NCBI GenBank assembly: GCA_031373225.1
Contig: JANMMM010000240.1
Location: forward strand, 1 to 7,938
Length of the DNA: 7,938 bases
From: JANOYJ01 sp031373225
Lineage (GTDB): Bacteria > Pseudomonadota > Alphaproteobacteria > Rhizobiales > Rhizobiaceae
Direction of reading: 5' to 3'
Positions within the stretch are counted from its first letter, which is position 1. Each line of letters begins with the position of its first letter. The position numbers and the translations under genes are program-made. The notes under the pieces were generated by a model. It searched no databases and was not told where the DNA came from. It worked only from the letters and a program-made list of their open reading frames with translations. Shown one piece after another: positions 1 through 6,655 of this stretch.

Positions 1-1037
1 TCAGGCAGACGGGCATTACCAGCGAAATCTTCGGGCTGGCCCTTACCGGGCTGACGCTGACGAACATCGTGGTCATGGCGCTTGGCGGTGCCATGTCGCG
101 GCGCTTTGCCGGCAGGCATGTGCTGCTCGCTGCCCTGCCGCTGCTGTCTCTGTCGCTTGCCGCCATGATGCTGGCGCAGACTGTTGCATTGTTCGTTGCC
201 GCAATGCTGGCGCACGGACTGGTTCTGGGCGTGACGGATCTGACGATGAACGCCGAAGGCAGCGCCGTCGAAAACGATCTGAAGCGGCCGGTCTTCACCG
301 GATTTCATGGCTGCGTCTCGCTCGGCATCGCGTTGTTTGCTATCCTGTCAAGCTTACTGACGGCGCGCTTCGGACCCGGTATGTCGGCGCTCGCCGCCTG
401 CCTCCTATGCGCGCTCGCCTGGTTCGCCATGTTCGCCAATTCTCCCTCAAGGCCCTTGCAGACAAGAACCGAGCGGCTGGGAACCAGCGTCGTCACCGCG
501 CCGCTGATCCTGATGGGTCTCATCGTCGGGCTGGTGATCGCCTGCGAGACGTCGGCCATGTATTGGTCGGCCAAGCTGCTTGATGAAGCCGCGCACGCGC
601 TCGCCGCGATCTCCGGCCTTGGTGTGGCCTTCTACGGCATGTGCAACGCGCTCGTCAGGTTTCCGGGTGATGCGCTGCGCAAAAGATTTGGCGACTTCAA
701 TCTGATGACCGCTTCAAGCGCGCTTGCCATATTGGGCTTTGTCAGCCTGGGCCTTTCGACCTCGTTCGCCTTCGGCGTTTTCTCGTTCGCCCTTGTCGGC
801 CTCGGCACCGCGATTATCAGCCCCTGCATCTACAACATGGCCGCCGCGCAGATTCCGTCCAACCGCGCCGCTGGCCTGAGCTTCGCCCTTCTCATCACCG
901 GCGCGCCGCGCGCCGCCGTCCCGGCCCTGTTCGGCGCGCTGTCCGGCGCGTTCAGCACACGGAGCGGTTTTGTCCTCTGCGCCGCGCTGATGCTGGCCGC
1001 GCTTGCGCTGATGTTTGTGTTGAGAAAGCGCGTCTAG
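1..1037 (+). CDS. Major facilitator superfamily transporter (5' partial)
   Basis: Likely a 12-helix inner-membrane secondary transporter; the substrate cannot be told from sequence. The frame is open from the left edge (first whole codon at 3), so the ATG at 69 is internal and about 50-60 N-terminal residues are probably missing. The visible part is about 344 residues, dominated by hydrophobic Ala/Leu/Val/Phe helices. The segment GGAMSRRFAGRHVLL just after the first visible helix matches the MFS motif A position in the loop between helices 2 and 3. A second, weaker copy (GDALRKRFGDF) lies at the equivalent loop of the second half, as expected from the MFS internal duplication. The protein ends in a short basic tail (RKRV). 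It converges on the aldo/keto reductase gene and shares CTAG at the stops. Family is confident; specificity is unknown. Confidence 0.88.
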   Translation, partial: RQTGITSEIFGLALTGLTLTNIVVMALGGAMSRRFAGRHVLLAALPLLSLSLAAMMLAQTVALFVAAMLAHGLVLGVTDLTMNAEGSAVENDLKRPVFTGFHGCVSLGIALFAILSSLLTARFGPGMSALAACLLCALAWFAMFANSPSRPLQTRTERLGTSVVTAPLILMGLIVGLVIACETSAMYWSAKLLDEAAHALAAISGLGVAFYGMCNALVRFPGDALRKRFGDFNLMTASSALAILGFVSLGLSTSFAFGVFSFALVGLGTAIISPCIYNMAAAQIPSNRAAGLSFALLITGAPRAAVPALFGALSGAFSTRSGFVLCAALMLAALALMFVLRKRV

Positions 1038-2059
1038 ACCGGAAACGGATTGCGCTGCCCGAACCCCGCCTGGTGCCAATAGGGATAGGCGAACGGCGTC
1101 GCGCTCGCCGCATCCAGCAAGGCAATCTGCTCCGGCGAAAGGCTCCAGCCCACAGCGCCAAGATTTTCCTTCAGCTGCGCCTCATTGCGCGCACCGATAA
1201 TGACGGTTGACACGCTCGGCCGCGACAGGACCCAGTTCAGCGCGCACTGCGCCACGCTCTTGCCGGTCTCCGCTGAAATGGCATCAAGCGCGTCCATCAC
1301 TGAATAAAGCAGTTCATCCGCCACCTGCGGCGCGGCGTCGCCGTTTTTCACCGCGCGGGCGGAGGCGTCAATCGGCTGGCTCCGCCTATATTTTCCCGAC
1401 AGGCGCCCCCAGCCGAGCGGGCTCCACACCACCGCGCCGACGCCCTGATCCAGACCGAGCGGCATCAATTCCCATTCATAGTCGCGTCCGACCAGCGAAT
1501 AATAGGCCTGATGCGCCACATGCCTGACCAGCCCGTATTTCTCCGACACCGCCAGCGCCTTCATCAAATGCCAGCCGGAGAAATTCGAGCAGCCAACATA
1601 ACGGATCTTTCCCGCAGTCACGAGATCGTCCAGCGTGCGCATGACCTCCTCGATGGGCGTCACCGCGTCAAACCCGTGCAGCTGGAACAGATCAATATGA
1701 TTCGTCTTGAGCCGCTTCAGCGAAGCGTCCACCGCCTGCAAAAGCCAGAACCGCGACGACCCCACTTCGTTCGGCCCCGGCCCCATCCCGAACGTCGCCT
1801 TGGTCGAAATCAGCACCTCATTGCGCCGCCCCTTCACCGCCTCCCCCAATATCTCCTCCGCCATGCCGCCGGAATAAACATCCGCCGTGTCAAACATCGA
1901 CAGCCCGCCCTCAAGGCACACATCCACCAGCCGCGTAGCCTCCTTAACATCCGTCGCGCCCCACGCCTTGAAGAAGTCGTTGCCCCCGCCAAACGTGCCG
2001 GTGCCAAGCGTCAGGGCGGGGACCATGAGGCCGGAGGAGCCGAGGCGGCGGTGCAGCAT
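1034..2059 (-). CDS. Aldo/keto reductase
   Basis: A 341-residue NAD(P)H-dependent oxidoreductase of the aldo/keto reductase (TIM-barrel) superfamily. It is cytosolic and probably reduces aldehydes or ketones; the substrate is not predictable. The catalytic tetrad is visible as Asp57 (MFDTAD), Tyr62 (VYSGG), Lys87 (ISTKA) and His128 (FQLHG). The cofactor-binding C-terminal signature VIIGARNEAQLKEN is present, as is the GKIRYVGCSNFSGW segment typical of the family. Length is normal. The ATG at 2059 is supported by GAAAGG on the minus strand (complement of 2067-2072), 7 nt upstream, and by the usual N-terminus (RRLGSSGLMVPALTLGTGTFG). It appears monocistronic here. Its TAG stop overlaps the convergent transporter stop. 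The likely promoter lies within 2073-2200, but no convincing -35/-10 pair was found. Confidence 0.95.
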   Translation of the reverse strand: MLHRRLGSSGLMVPALTLGTGTFGGGNDFFKAWGATDVKEATRLVDVCLEGGLSMFDTADVYSGGMAEEILGEAVKGRRNEVLISTKATFGMGPGPNEVGSSRFWLLQAVDASLKRLKTNHIDLFQLHGFDAVTPIEEVMRTLDDLVTAGKIRYVGCSNFSGWHLMKALAVSEKYGLVRHVAHQAYYSLVGRDYEWELMPLGLDQGVGAVVWSPLGWGRLSGKYRRSQPIDASARAVKNGDAAPQVADELLYSVMDALDAISAETGKSVAQCALNWVLSRPSVSTVIIGARNEAQLKENLGAVGWSLSPEQIALLDAASATPFAYPYWHQAGFGQRNPFPV

Positions 2060-2202
2060 GATGGGGCCTTTCGGGAGATACTGAGCGGGTTAGAAGACTT
2101 GCAGATTGGCCGGTCGCATGCAATGCACTTGCACAAATGCCAGCAATTCTAAATGCGCATGTTTCGGGGATTCCCAAATCGGAGAAAATCTGATTCAAGC
2201 TG

Positions 2203-2439
2203 TTGATGGACGTTCTGGACAGTCTTTTGACGGGTTACATTCAGGTCTGCGCCGAGTTTCCCGACAAGCGGAAGGGTGGGGCTGCAACCTATTCGATGTC
2301 TGACATCGGCCTGTCGGCGTTTTCGTTGTTTTTCATGCAGTCGGAGTCGTTCCTAGCCTATAAGCGCGGGCTTGAGGAAAGGCGCAAGAACTCGAATTGC
2401 CGGACATTGTTCGGAATGGTGAAGATTCCGACCGATAAG
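2203..2439 (+). pseudogene. Transposase, N-terminal fragment (IS remnant)
   Basis: About 79 codons starting TTG-ATG (2203 or 2206) resemble the N-terminus of a DDE-type transposase. Features include a KRKGGAATYSMSDIGLSAFSLFF-like segment (written here as overlapping parts: DKRKGGAATYSMSD, GLSAFSLFFMQS), then a basic stretch (YKRGLEERRKNSNC) and RTLFGMVKIPTD. In my recollection of the family, the last motif normally continues as IPTDNxIR. Here the similarity stops at about 2439, and the frame runs on only as the antisense of the adjacent vgrG remnant until a stop at 2601. No catalytic DDE residues remain, so the fragment cannot act. I could not delimit the IS ends; a left end may lie in about 2150-2200. 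Family assignment (IS4-like or unclassified ISNCY) is tentative. Confidence 0.6.
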
Positions 2440-2604
2440 CTCATCGGCCGCAATGTCCGTGCGCTTCGAACTCACCGCAATCGTCAACTCAAACAGGCCC
2501 GACACGCGCTCATGCACGGTCAAGCGCTCCGGCAGAAGCACATCCGGGCCAAGCTCCGTTTCAACCCTTATGATCCGCTCGGCCTGGATTTAAGATGCTG
2601 ACAT
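2428..2604 (-). pseudogene. vgrG: vgrG 5' remnant (type VI secretion spike protein), truncated and nonsense-mutated
   Basis: Reading the minus strand from the ATG at 2604 gives MSAS, then a TAA stop (2590-2592). The frame then continues in register with IQAERIIRVETELGPDVLLP, ERLTVHERVSGLFELTIAVS and SKRTDIAADELIGR before it meets the transposase fragment. This pattern (R-x-x-x-V-x-T-x-L-G-x-D-V-LL, then ER-x-S-x-LF-x-F/L-x, ending x-LIG) is the characteristic start of VgrG, the trimeric spike of the type VI secretion system and a homologue of phage gp27/gp5. Only about 59 of several hundred codons survive. The in-frame ATG four codons before the stop suggests the original start is preserved. 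No Shine-Dalgarno is obvious. Non-functional; identity rests on motif recall. Confidence 0.72.
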
Positions 2605-2609
2605 GACGT

Positions 2610-2621
2610 CGATGATCATCG
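2610..2621. repeat. Perfect 12-bp palindrome upstream of the vgrG remnant
   Basis: CGATGATCATCG is fully self-complementary and ends 6 bp upstream of the vgrG-remnant ATG (minus strand). It lies where a ribosome binding site or operator would be expected. It could be an operator half-site pair or chance. Confidence 0.4.
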
Positions 2622-2787
2622 GACAGTCCCTTGCGTCACGATGCCCGGAAGCACAGTTTAAGCGTGTAGCAATACCCTGCGGACATGACAAGCATATCTG
2701 GCGGTTCTCGCCACAGGGTCGAGGCAGGACCGGGCATATGAATGAAACAGGCAACATCCGGAAGCCGGCGGCGAAGGCGGTGATCCG

Positions 2788-2810
2788 ACGGACCGCCCGG
2801 AGCGGTCTGT
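2788..2810. repeat. Hairpin, 9-bp stem
   Basis: ACGGACCGC (2788-2796) pairs with GCGGTCTGT (2802-2810) across a 5-nt loop (CCGGA), with a single mismatch that is G-U in one transcript. There is no T-run on either side, so it is not a standard intrinsic terminator. It may be a REP-like unit or part of a decayed mobile element. Confidence 0.45.
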
Positions 2811-2936
2811 TGCTGACGCCGCCCGTTCATATCCCAATACCTGGCCTGACTGCCCGACATCTGCTCCCATGCAGATCGCATGCCGCATCGAATCTTAAGT
2901 CAGCCAGCGAGGGGAGGCACTTGGAAGTGTCCACTT

Positions 2937-3224
2937 TACTATTGCATTCGGATTAATCTGTCTGATAGTGGTCTACAGAAAATTAGAGTGAGTTGGATTA
3001 ATACCCGCCAGGTTTGCTCGGATAGTCGAAGCGTCTAAAAAATCAAAATTCGCTTTGTTGAGAAATGTGACAGGCTTCTGTGAGAAAGTAACAATTAACA
3101 AGAAAAATCTACAACGAATGATTGATTTTCAACCTCTTTTTATGAAAAGATTCGACGTTATAGTTTTTATAAACAGCTCAGTTACAGATCACACAATATA
3201 AAATCTTCGTTAGGAAAAATCTAA
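2937..3224 (+). promoter_or_regulatory. AT-rich leader/promoter region of the pseB operon
   Basis: About 290 bp clearly richer in A+T than either flank, ending at the pseB start, so the operon promoter should be here. GGATTAAT occurs twice (2950-2957 and 2995-3002). GAGAAATGTGACA (3060-3072) and GAGAAAGTAACA (3082-3093) form an imperfect direct repeat with starts 22 bp apart, about two helical turns. AAAATCAA (3039-3046) and TTGATTTT (3122-3129) are inverted copies. -10-like boxes are TATAGT (3159-3164) and TATAAAAT (3197-3204), neither with a convincing -35 at 16-18 bp. AGGA at 3212-3215 lies 9 nt before the pseB ATG and serves as its ribosome binding site. Confidence 0.55.
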
Positions 3225-4220
3225 ATGTTAAATGACGCTTCAATTCTTATCACTGGTGGGACTGGATCTTTTGGCAAAAAGTACACGCGCACAATTTTGA
3301 ATCGCTTCAAGCCAAGCCGCGTCGTGATCTACTCACGGGATGAATTGAAGCAATATGAAATGGCGCAAACTTATGACGACCCATGCATGCGATATTTCAT
3401 TGGAGATGTTCGCGATGGGCCCCGTCTCGCACAGGCAATGAACGGCATTGATTATGTTATTCATGCTGCAGCGCTCAAGCACGTGCCAATTGCGGAATAT
3501 AACCCCATCGAATGCATCAAGACCAACATTGACGGTGCCCAGAATGTTATCGAGGCCTCGATTGCGCGGGGCGTCAAGAAAGTAATGGCCCTTTCGACCG
3601 ACAAAGCGGCCAACCCCATAAACCTGTACGGGGCGTCCAAGCTGGCTTCGGACAAATTGTTCGTCGCCACCAACAACATTTCCGGCAAGGGCGGGCCGCG
3701 CTTTTCGGTTGTTCGTTACGGCAATGTTGTTGGCTCGCGCGGCTCAGTTGTTCCATTTTTCAAGAACTTGATCGCACAGGGCAAGACACCCCTTCCGGTA
3801 ACCCACAAAGACATGACCCGGTTTTGGATCACGCTGCAGGAAGGCGTGGATTTTGTGTTGAAGAATTTTGAGAGAATGTATGGCGGAGAGATTTTCGTGC
3901 CAAAGATTCCGTCTGTTCACATACTGGACTTGGTTGAGGCTTACAGCGGCACCCGCGAAGCCAGGTTCATCGGCATCCGTCCCGGTGAAAAACTTCACGA
4001 AGTCATGTGCCCTTCAGACGATTCCCACCTGACATTGGAATTTGAAAATCATTATGTTCTGCGCCCGACCATCCAGTTTCAAGGCCGCGATACCGACTAT
4101 CTGAAGAACGGATTGGGTGAAATTGGGACACCCGTTGACATTGGTTTTGAGTATAATTCAGGCAAGAATCCAAATTTCCTGTCAGTCGAAGAAATCAGGC
4201 GCTTGGATGAGAGGGCGTGA
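3225..4220 (+). CDS. pseB: UDP-N-acetylglucosamine 4,6-dehydratase (inverting), PseB/FlaA1 type
   Basis: A cytosolic NADP-dependent short-chain dehydrogenase/reductase of 331 residues. PseB converts UDP-GlcNAc to UDP-2-acetamido-2,6-dideoxy-beta-L-arabino-hexos-4-ulose, the first step to pseudaminic acid; CapE/WbjB homologues feed L-fucosamine. The nucleotide-binding loop GGTGSFG is at residues 11-17, with SRDELKQYEM after strand 2. The catalytic region LSTDKAANPINLYGASK gives Asp126, Lys127, Tyr135 and Lys139; Asp/Lys replacing the usual SDR Ser/Thr arrangement marks the inverting dehydratases. RPGEKLHEVM (252-261) is the family C-terminal signature. The tail has the PseB-like FENHYVLRP segment and ends NPNFLSVEEIRRL. 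The ATG is preceded by AGGA. It leads a three-gene operon and overlaps the next gene by 14 nt. No PseC aminotransferase is in the window, so the final sugar is not fixed. Confidence 0.9.
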   Translation: MLNDASILITGGTGSFGKKYTRTILNRFKPSRVVIYSRDELKQYEMAQTYDDPCMRYFIGDVRDGPRLAQAMNGIDYVIHAAALKHVPIAEYNPIECIKTNIDGAQNVIEASIARGVKKVMALSTDKAANPINLYGASKLASDKLFVATNNISGKGGPRFSVVRYGNVVGSRGSVVPFFKNLIAQGKTPLPVTHKDMTRFWITLQEGVDFVLKNFERMYGGEIFVPKIPSVHILDLVEAYSGTREARFIGIRPGEKLHEVMCPSDDSHLTLEFENHYVLRPTIQFQGRDTDYLKNGLGEIGTPVDIGFEYNSGKNPNFLSVEEIRRLDERA

Positions 4221-5358
4221 CAAAATTGGCTTGGCTTCACGCCTCGCTCGTTTCATCCGGGATATAAGGCAGACTCCACAGCCTGCCAGCCTGATTGCTG
4301 AACGGATTAGAGAGACAGCGGATCTTTTGCCGAGTTTGGGTTGGCTGCCCGGACTTGGCGCTGGCAATTTGGTGCTGGCGGTGGGTTTTGAGTACGAAAA
4401 GCGGAAAGTGCTCAGGCGGCTTTTTCCAGAACATCGGCTGCGGTTTGTTCCGCATTGGCTGCCCGTGCCATGGCAGTCGCGCATCGTGGAACGTCATGGG
4501 GAATGCGCCCACTGGGTATGGTCGCGCCGGGACAGCCACCTTATGGCCGCCAGTAACTGGGCGGAAAGCGCCATCGTCCGGTTCGAAGATGGATTTGTCC
4601 GCTCCAACGGCCTCGGTGTCGAGAGGACGCGGCCGATGTCCTATGTGAAAGATGCGACAGGCCTTCATTTTGACTCGACGAGAGCAAGCGATCTTGAAAT
4701 CTTGCTGACCACCACTGACTTTTCGAACCGTTCCGCAGCACTGATTGAAGCTAAAAAGCTCATCGCTTTCATGCGCGAAAACGCACTTTCAAAATATGGC
4801 CGCGGTCCTGCAGGACAATACAGTTTGCCGCCGGGATGCGTTCTTGTTTTGGGGCAAGTCGAAGATGACGCCTCTATTCGCGCCAATCCCGGTGGCTTTC
4901 AAAACAATGTGCAGCTGATGAACAGGGCGTTGCAGGAAAATGATCCGAGCCGCGTCTATTACCGGCCCCATCCCGATGTCAGCGCCGGCTTGCGCAAAGA
5001 CAGTCTGAACTCTGACTTCCCCATGGATAAGGGGCGCATCGTTCCCGCATCGGTGTCGATTTCGAACGTTCTGAAAAGCAAACCGCTGGTCTACACGATA
5101 AGTTCCCTCGGCGGTTTTGAGGCGCTGGCGGCAGGTTGCCGGGTGAACACTTTTGGCGGACCATTTTACGCCGGGTGGGGCCTGACAAAAGACTACCTTG
5201 TCTTCGACCGGCGCAGGCGCAATCTTAGCGTTGAAGAGATTTTCTTGATTGCTTATCTGGATTACGCTTTTTACTTTGATCCGCTCACGGGGGCTCCATT
5301 GTCTCTGAAGACAATATTGGGCGTTCTCGCGAACCCTCCCGCGGAAAGTCGGATATGA
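4207..5358 (+). CDS. Capsule polysaccharide protein, single-module KpsC-like (beta-Kdo transferase family)
   Basis: A 383-residue soluble GT-B-type protein matching one of the two modules of KpsC. KpsC is the inner-leaflet enzyme that adds beta-Kdo linker residues to lipid-anchored capsule. Motifs in order (numbered from the chosen start) are VRFEDGFVRSNGLG (about 124-137), TRPMSYVKDATGLHFDSTR (about 141-159), VLGQVEDDASI (about 214-224), YYRPHPDVSAGLRK (251-264), ISSLGGFEALAAG (298-310) and GGPFYAGWGLT (317-327). A full KpsC has two modules and is nearly twice as long, so this is a half-size form. The ATG at 4207 is chosen because the frame upstream to 4117 lies wholly inside pseB and has no family similarity. 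The start overlaps the pseB end by 14 nt. The 3' end overlaps the next ATG (ATGA), implying coupled translation. Sugar specificity is inferred only. Confidence 0.85.
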   Translation: MRGRDKIGLASRLARFIRDIRQTPQPASLIAERIRETADLLPSLGWLPGLGAGNLVLAVGFEYEKRKVLRRLFPEHRLRFVPHWLPVPWQSRIVERHGECAHWVWSRRDSHLMAASNWAESAIVRFEDGFVRSNGLGVERTRPMSYVKDATGLHFDSTRASDLEILLTTTDFSNRSAALIEAKKLIAFMRENALSKYGRGPAGQYSLPPGCVLVLGQVEDDASIRANPGGFQNNVQLMNRALQENDPSRVYYRPHPDVSAGLRKDSLNSDFPMDKGRIVPASVSISNVLKSKPLVYTISSLGGFEALAAGCRVNTFGGPFYAGWGLTKDYLVFDRRRRNLSVEEIFLIAYLDYAFYFDPLTGAPLSLKTILGVLANPPAESRI

Positions 5359-6536
5359 CCGATGGCCCTAGGCAACAATGGGCTTTCCAAGAGGCAGTTT
5401 CGCCGTTTGCACATGAGCGTGCGCTTTTTTTGGAGCGCAACATTTTCACAGCGCCAAACGAAATCAGCGCCTTGTTTGGCGCCTCGGCTTTTTGCGATCC
5501 ACTTCATCGACAGCGGCTTTCACTGAATCGGCTTGCCGCCGCAGGCTTCGACCGGCTTGTGTTTGGCAATCCGTACGGCGCATCTGACAGCAGGCGGCTT
5601 TACCAGGACTGCCGCCAACAAGGATTTCCAATTCTCGTATGTGAGCGCGGCATGCTTCCGGGCACTGTGCTTCTCGACCAATCCGGATTTTTGGCAGATA
5701 GCCTGTTGTTTGAACCCAGTTTGATTGACCGCGCAAAGCGCGCTTTGCCAAACCTGTCCTTGACCGAACTGCGTGTGCGCTATCTGGGCAGACCAGCGCT
5801 CGAGCGTCAAAAGGGCAAGAGCGTCGATCTTGCGGCTCTGGAATCCTCACTCCGGTCAGCTCCCGCAGCGTCCAAGCCAAAGGTGCTCATCGCCTTGCAG
5901 GACAGTCAAGATACCGCCGTCCGGTTCTTCAGTCACAAAGGCCTCAGCTACGATGCTTTTCTGCAATTTGCCGGGAATCTTTGCGAGAGATATGCACCCG
6001 TATGTGACTTCACATTCAAGCCGCATCCGCGCGAGCTGAACACAAATGTGGCCGGCGCCCGGCGGGTCAATCATCTTAACATCGCAGATGCCATCGCGCA
6101 GGCGAGCCACGTTTTGTGCTTTTCATCCGGCGTTGGGCTGCTCGCCATGCTACTGGAGCGCCCTGTCGGACATTTCGGAGTGCCGCAATATCATCAGTGC
6201 GCCGCCGTGCGTGCGGTGAGGTCGTTTGACGAATTCGACCAGTTTCTTCAGACCGGTTTTGCTGACAATCGGGAGAGTGCCGTTGATTATTTGAGCTATG
6301 CGGATGCAATTTATTCGCATGTCAATTTTTACAGCATGTCCATGCGGCGCATTTTAGATCGCGACATTTATGCGCGCTATGACCAGGTGCGCATCGCTTC
6401 CGGCAACGGCGTTTATGAACACCGCGCCAAGAAGGCCGGCCTGCTCGATCCAAAGCGCACATGGCCATTTCGCGCACTTTCAAGGTCAGTGCGGAACCGT
6501 CTGAAGTTGGGATATCACACGTTCAGCGACACATGA
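5355..6536 (+). CDS. Capsule polysaccharide biosynthesis protein, KpsS-like
   Basis: A 393-residue Capsule_synth-type (PF05159-like) protein, likely a cytoplasmic or peripheral-membrane glycosyltransferase with a GT-B fold. KpsS adds the first Kdo to the phospholipid anchor in group 2 capsules. Visible motifs are VFGNPYG (69-75), VCERGMLPGTVLLD (95-108; compare ERGLxP in the family), LIALQDSQDTAVRFFS (178-193), FTFKPHPREL (219-228) and CFSSGVGLLAMLLERPVGHFG (about 255-275), the nucleotide-sugar site region. No signal peptide or membrane helix is present. The ATG at 5355 overlaps the previous stop as ATGA, and GGAAAG (5343-5348) lies 6 nt upstream. This is the last gene of the operon. The last 60 or so residues, rich in Arg/Tyr, look divergent from KpsS as I recall it. 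Confidence 0.8.
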   Translation: MTDGPRQQWAFQEAVSPFAHERALFLERNIFTAPNEISALFGASAFCDPLHRQRLSLNRLAAAGFDRLVFGNPYGASDSRRLYQDCRQQGFPILVCERGMLPGTVLLDQSGFLADSLLFEPSLIDRAKRALPNLSLTELRVRYLGRPALERQKGKSVDLAALESSLRSAPAASKPKVLIALQDSQDTAVRFFSHKGLSYDAFLQFAGNLCERYAPVCDFTFKPHPRELNTNVAGARRVNHLNIADAIAQASHVLCFSSGVGLLAMLLERPVGHFGVPQYHQCAAVRAVRSFDEFDQFLQTGFADNRESAVDYLSYADAIYSHVNFYSMSMRRILDRDIYARYDQVRIASGNGVYEHRAKKAGLLDPKRTWPFRALSRSVRNRLKLGYHTFSDT

Positions 6537-6550
6537 TGCGCAGTGACCTT

Positions 6551-6612
6551 ACCCCAAAAACTCCCATCCAGCTTTGAGTTCGCTCCAGCGGTTGACTACG
6601 CCCTTTTGGGGT
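6551..6612. terminator. Long-loop inverted repeat between convergent genes (possible bidirectional terminator)
   Basis: ACCCCAAAA (6551-6559) and TTTTGGGGT (6604-6612) are perfect 9-bp inverted copies separated by 44 nt. They fall in the 119-bp gap between the two convergent polysaccharide genes, where transcription must end. The loop is long for an intrinsic terminator and no distal T-run follows, so the role is uncertain. Confidence 0.35.
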
Positions 6613-6655
6613 GGTTGTGCAAAGGTCATGCGCCGGACGTGCCCAAATGCGCACC

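Larger units (their letters stand above)
2605..2936. other. Gene-free stretch upstream of the vgrG remnant
   Basis: About 330 bp of ordinary GC content with no frame that I recognise. A plus-strand open frame (2603-2956) and two minus-strand frames (about 2636-2888) exist. None has a recognisable motif, a good ribosome binding site or protein-like composition (many Arg, His, Pro and Ser). The stretch contains a 12-bp palindrome (2610-2621), a 9-bp hairpin (2788-2810) and a CACTT/AAGTG cluster (2918-2936). It is probably what is left of the original upstream region of vgrG or of another decayed element. Confidence 0.5.

Noticed and set aside
1511..2152. 213-codon plus-strand open frame opposite the aldo/keto reductase
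   Set aside because: It mirrors a strongly supported gene. It is rich in Arg, His and Pro, typical of an antisense shadow in GC-rich DNA.
2603..2956. 117-codon plus-strand open frame in the scar region
   Set aside because: It has no recognisable motif, its composition is biased to Arg/His/Ser/Pro, and it overlaps the vgrG relic start.
3058..3086. TTGAGA at 3058-3063 as a -35 box for pseB
   Set aside because: At 17 nt downstream the sequence is TGAGAA, not a -10 element, so no promoter pair can be claimed.
4117..4206. Thirty-codon N-terminal extension of the KpsC-like protein
   Set aside because: It lies entirely inside pseB in another frame, shows no family similarity, and the ATG at 4207 starts the protein with a normal overlap.
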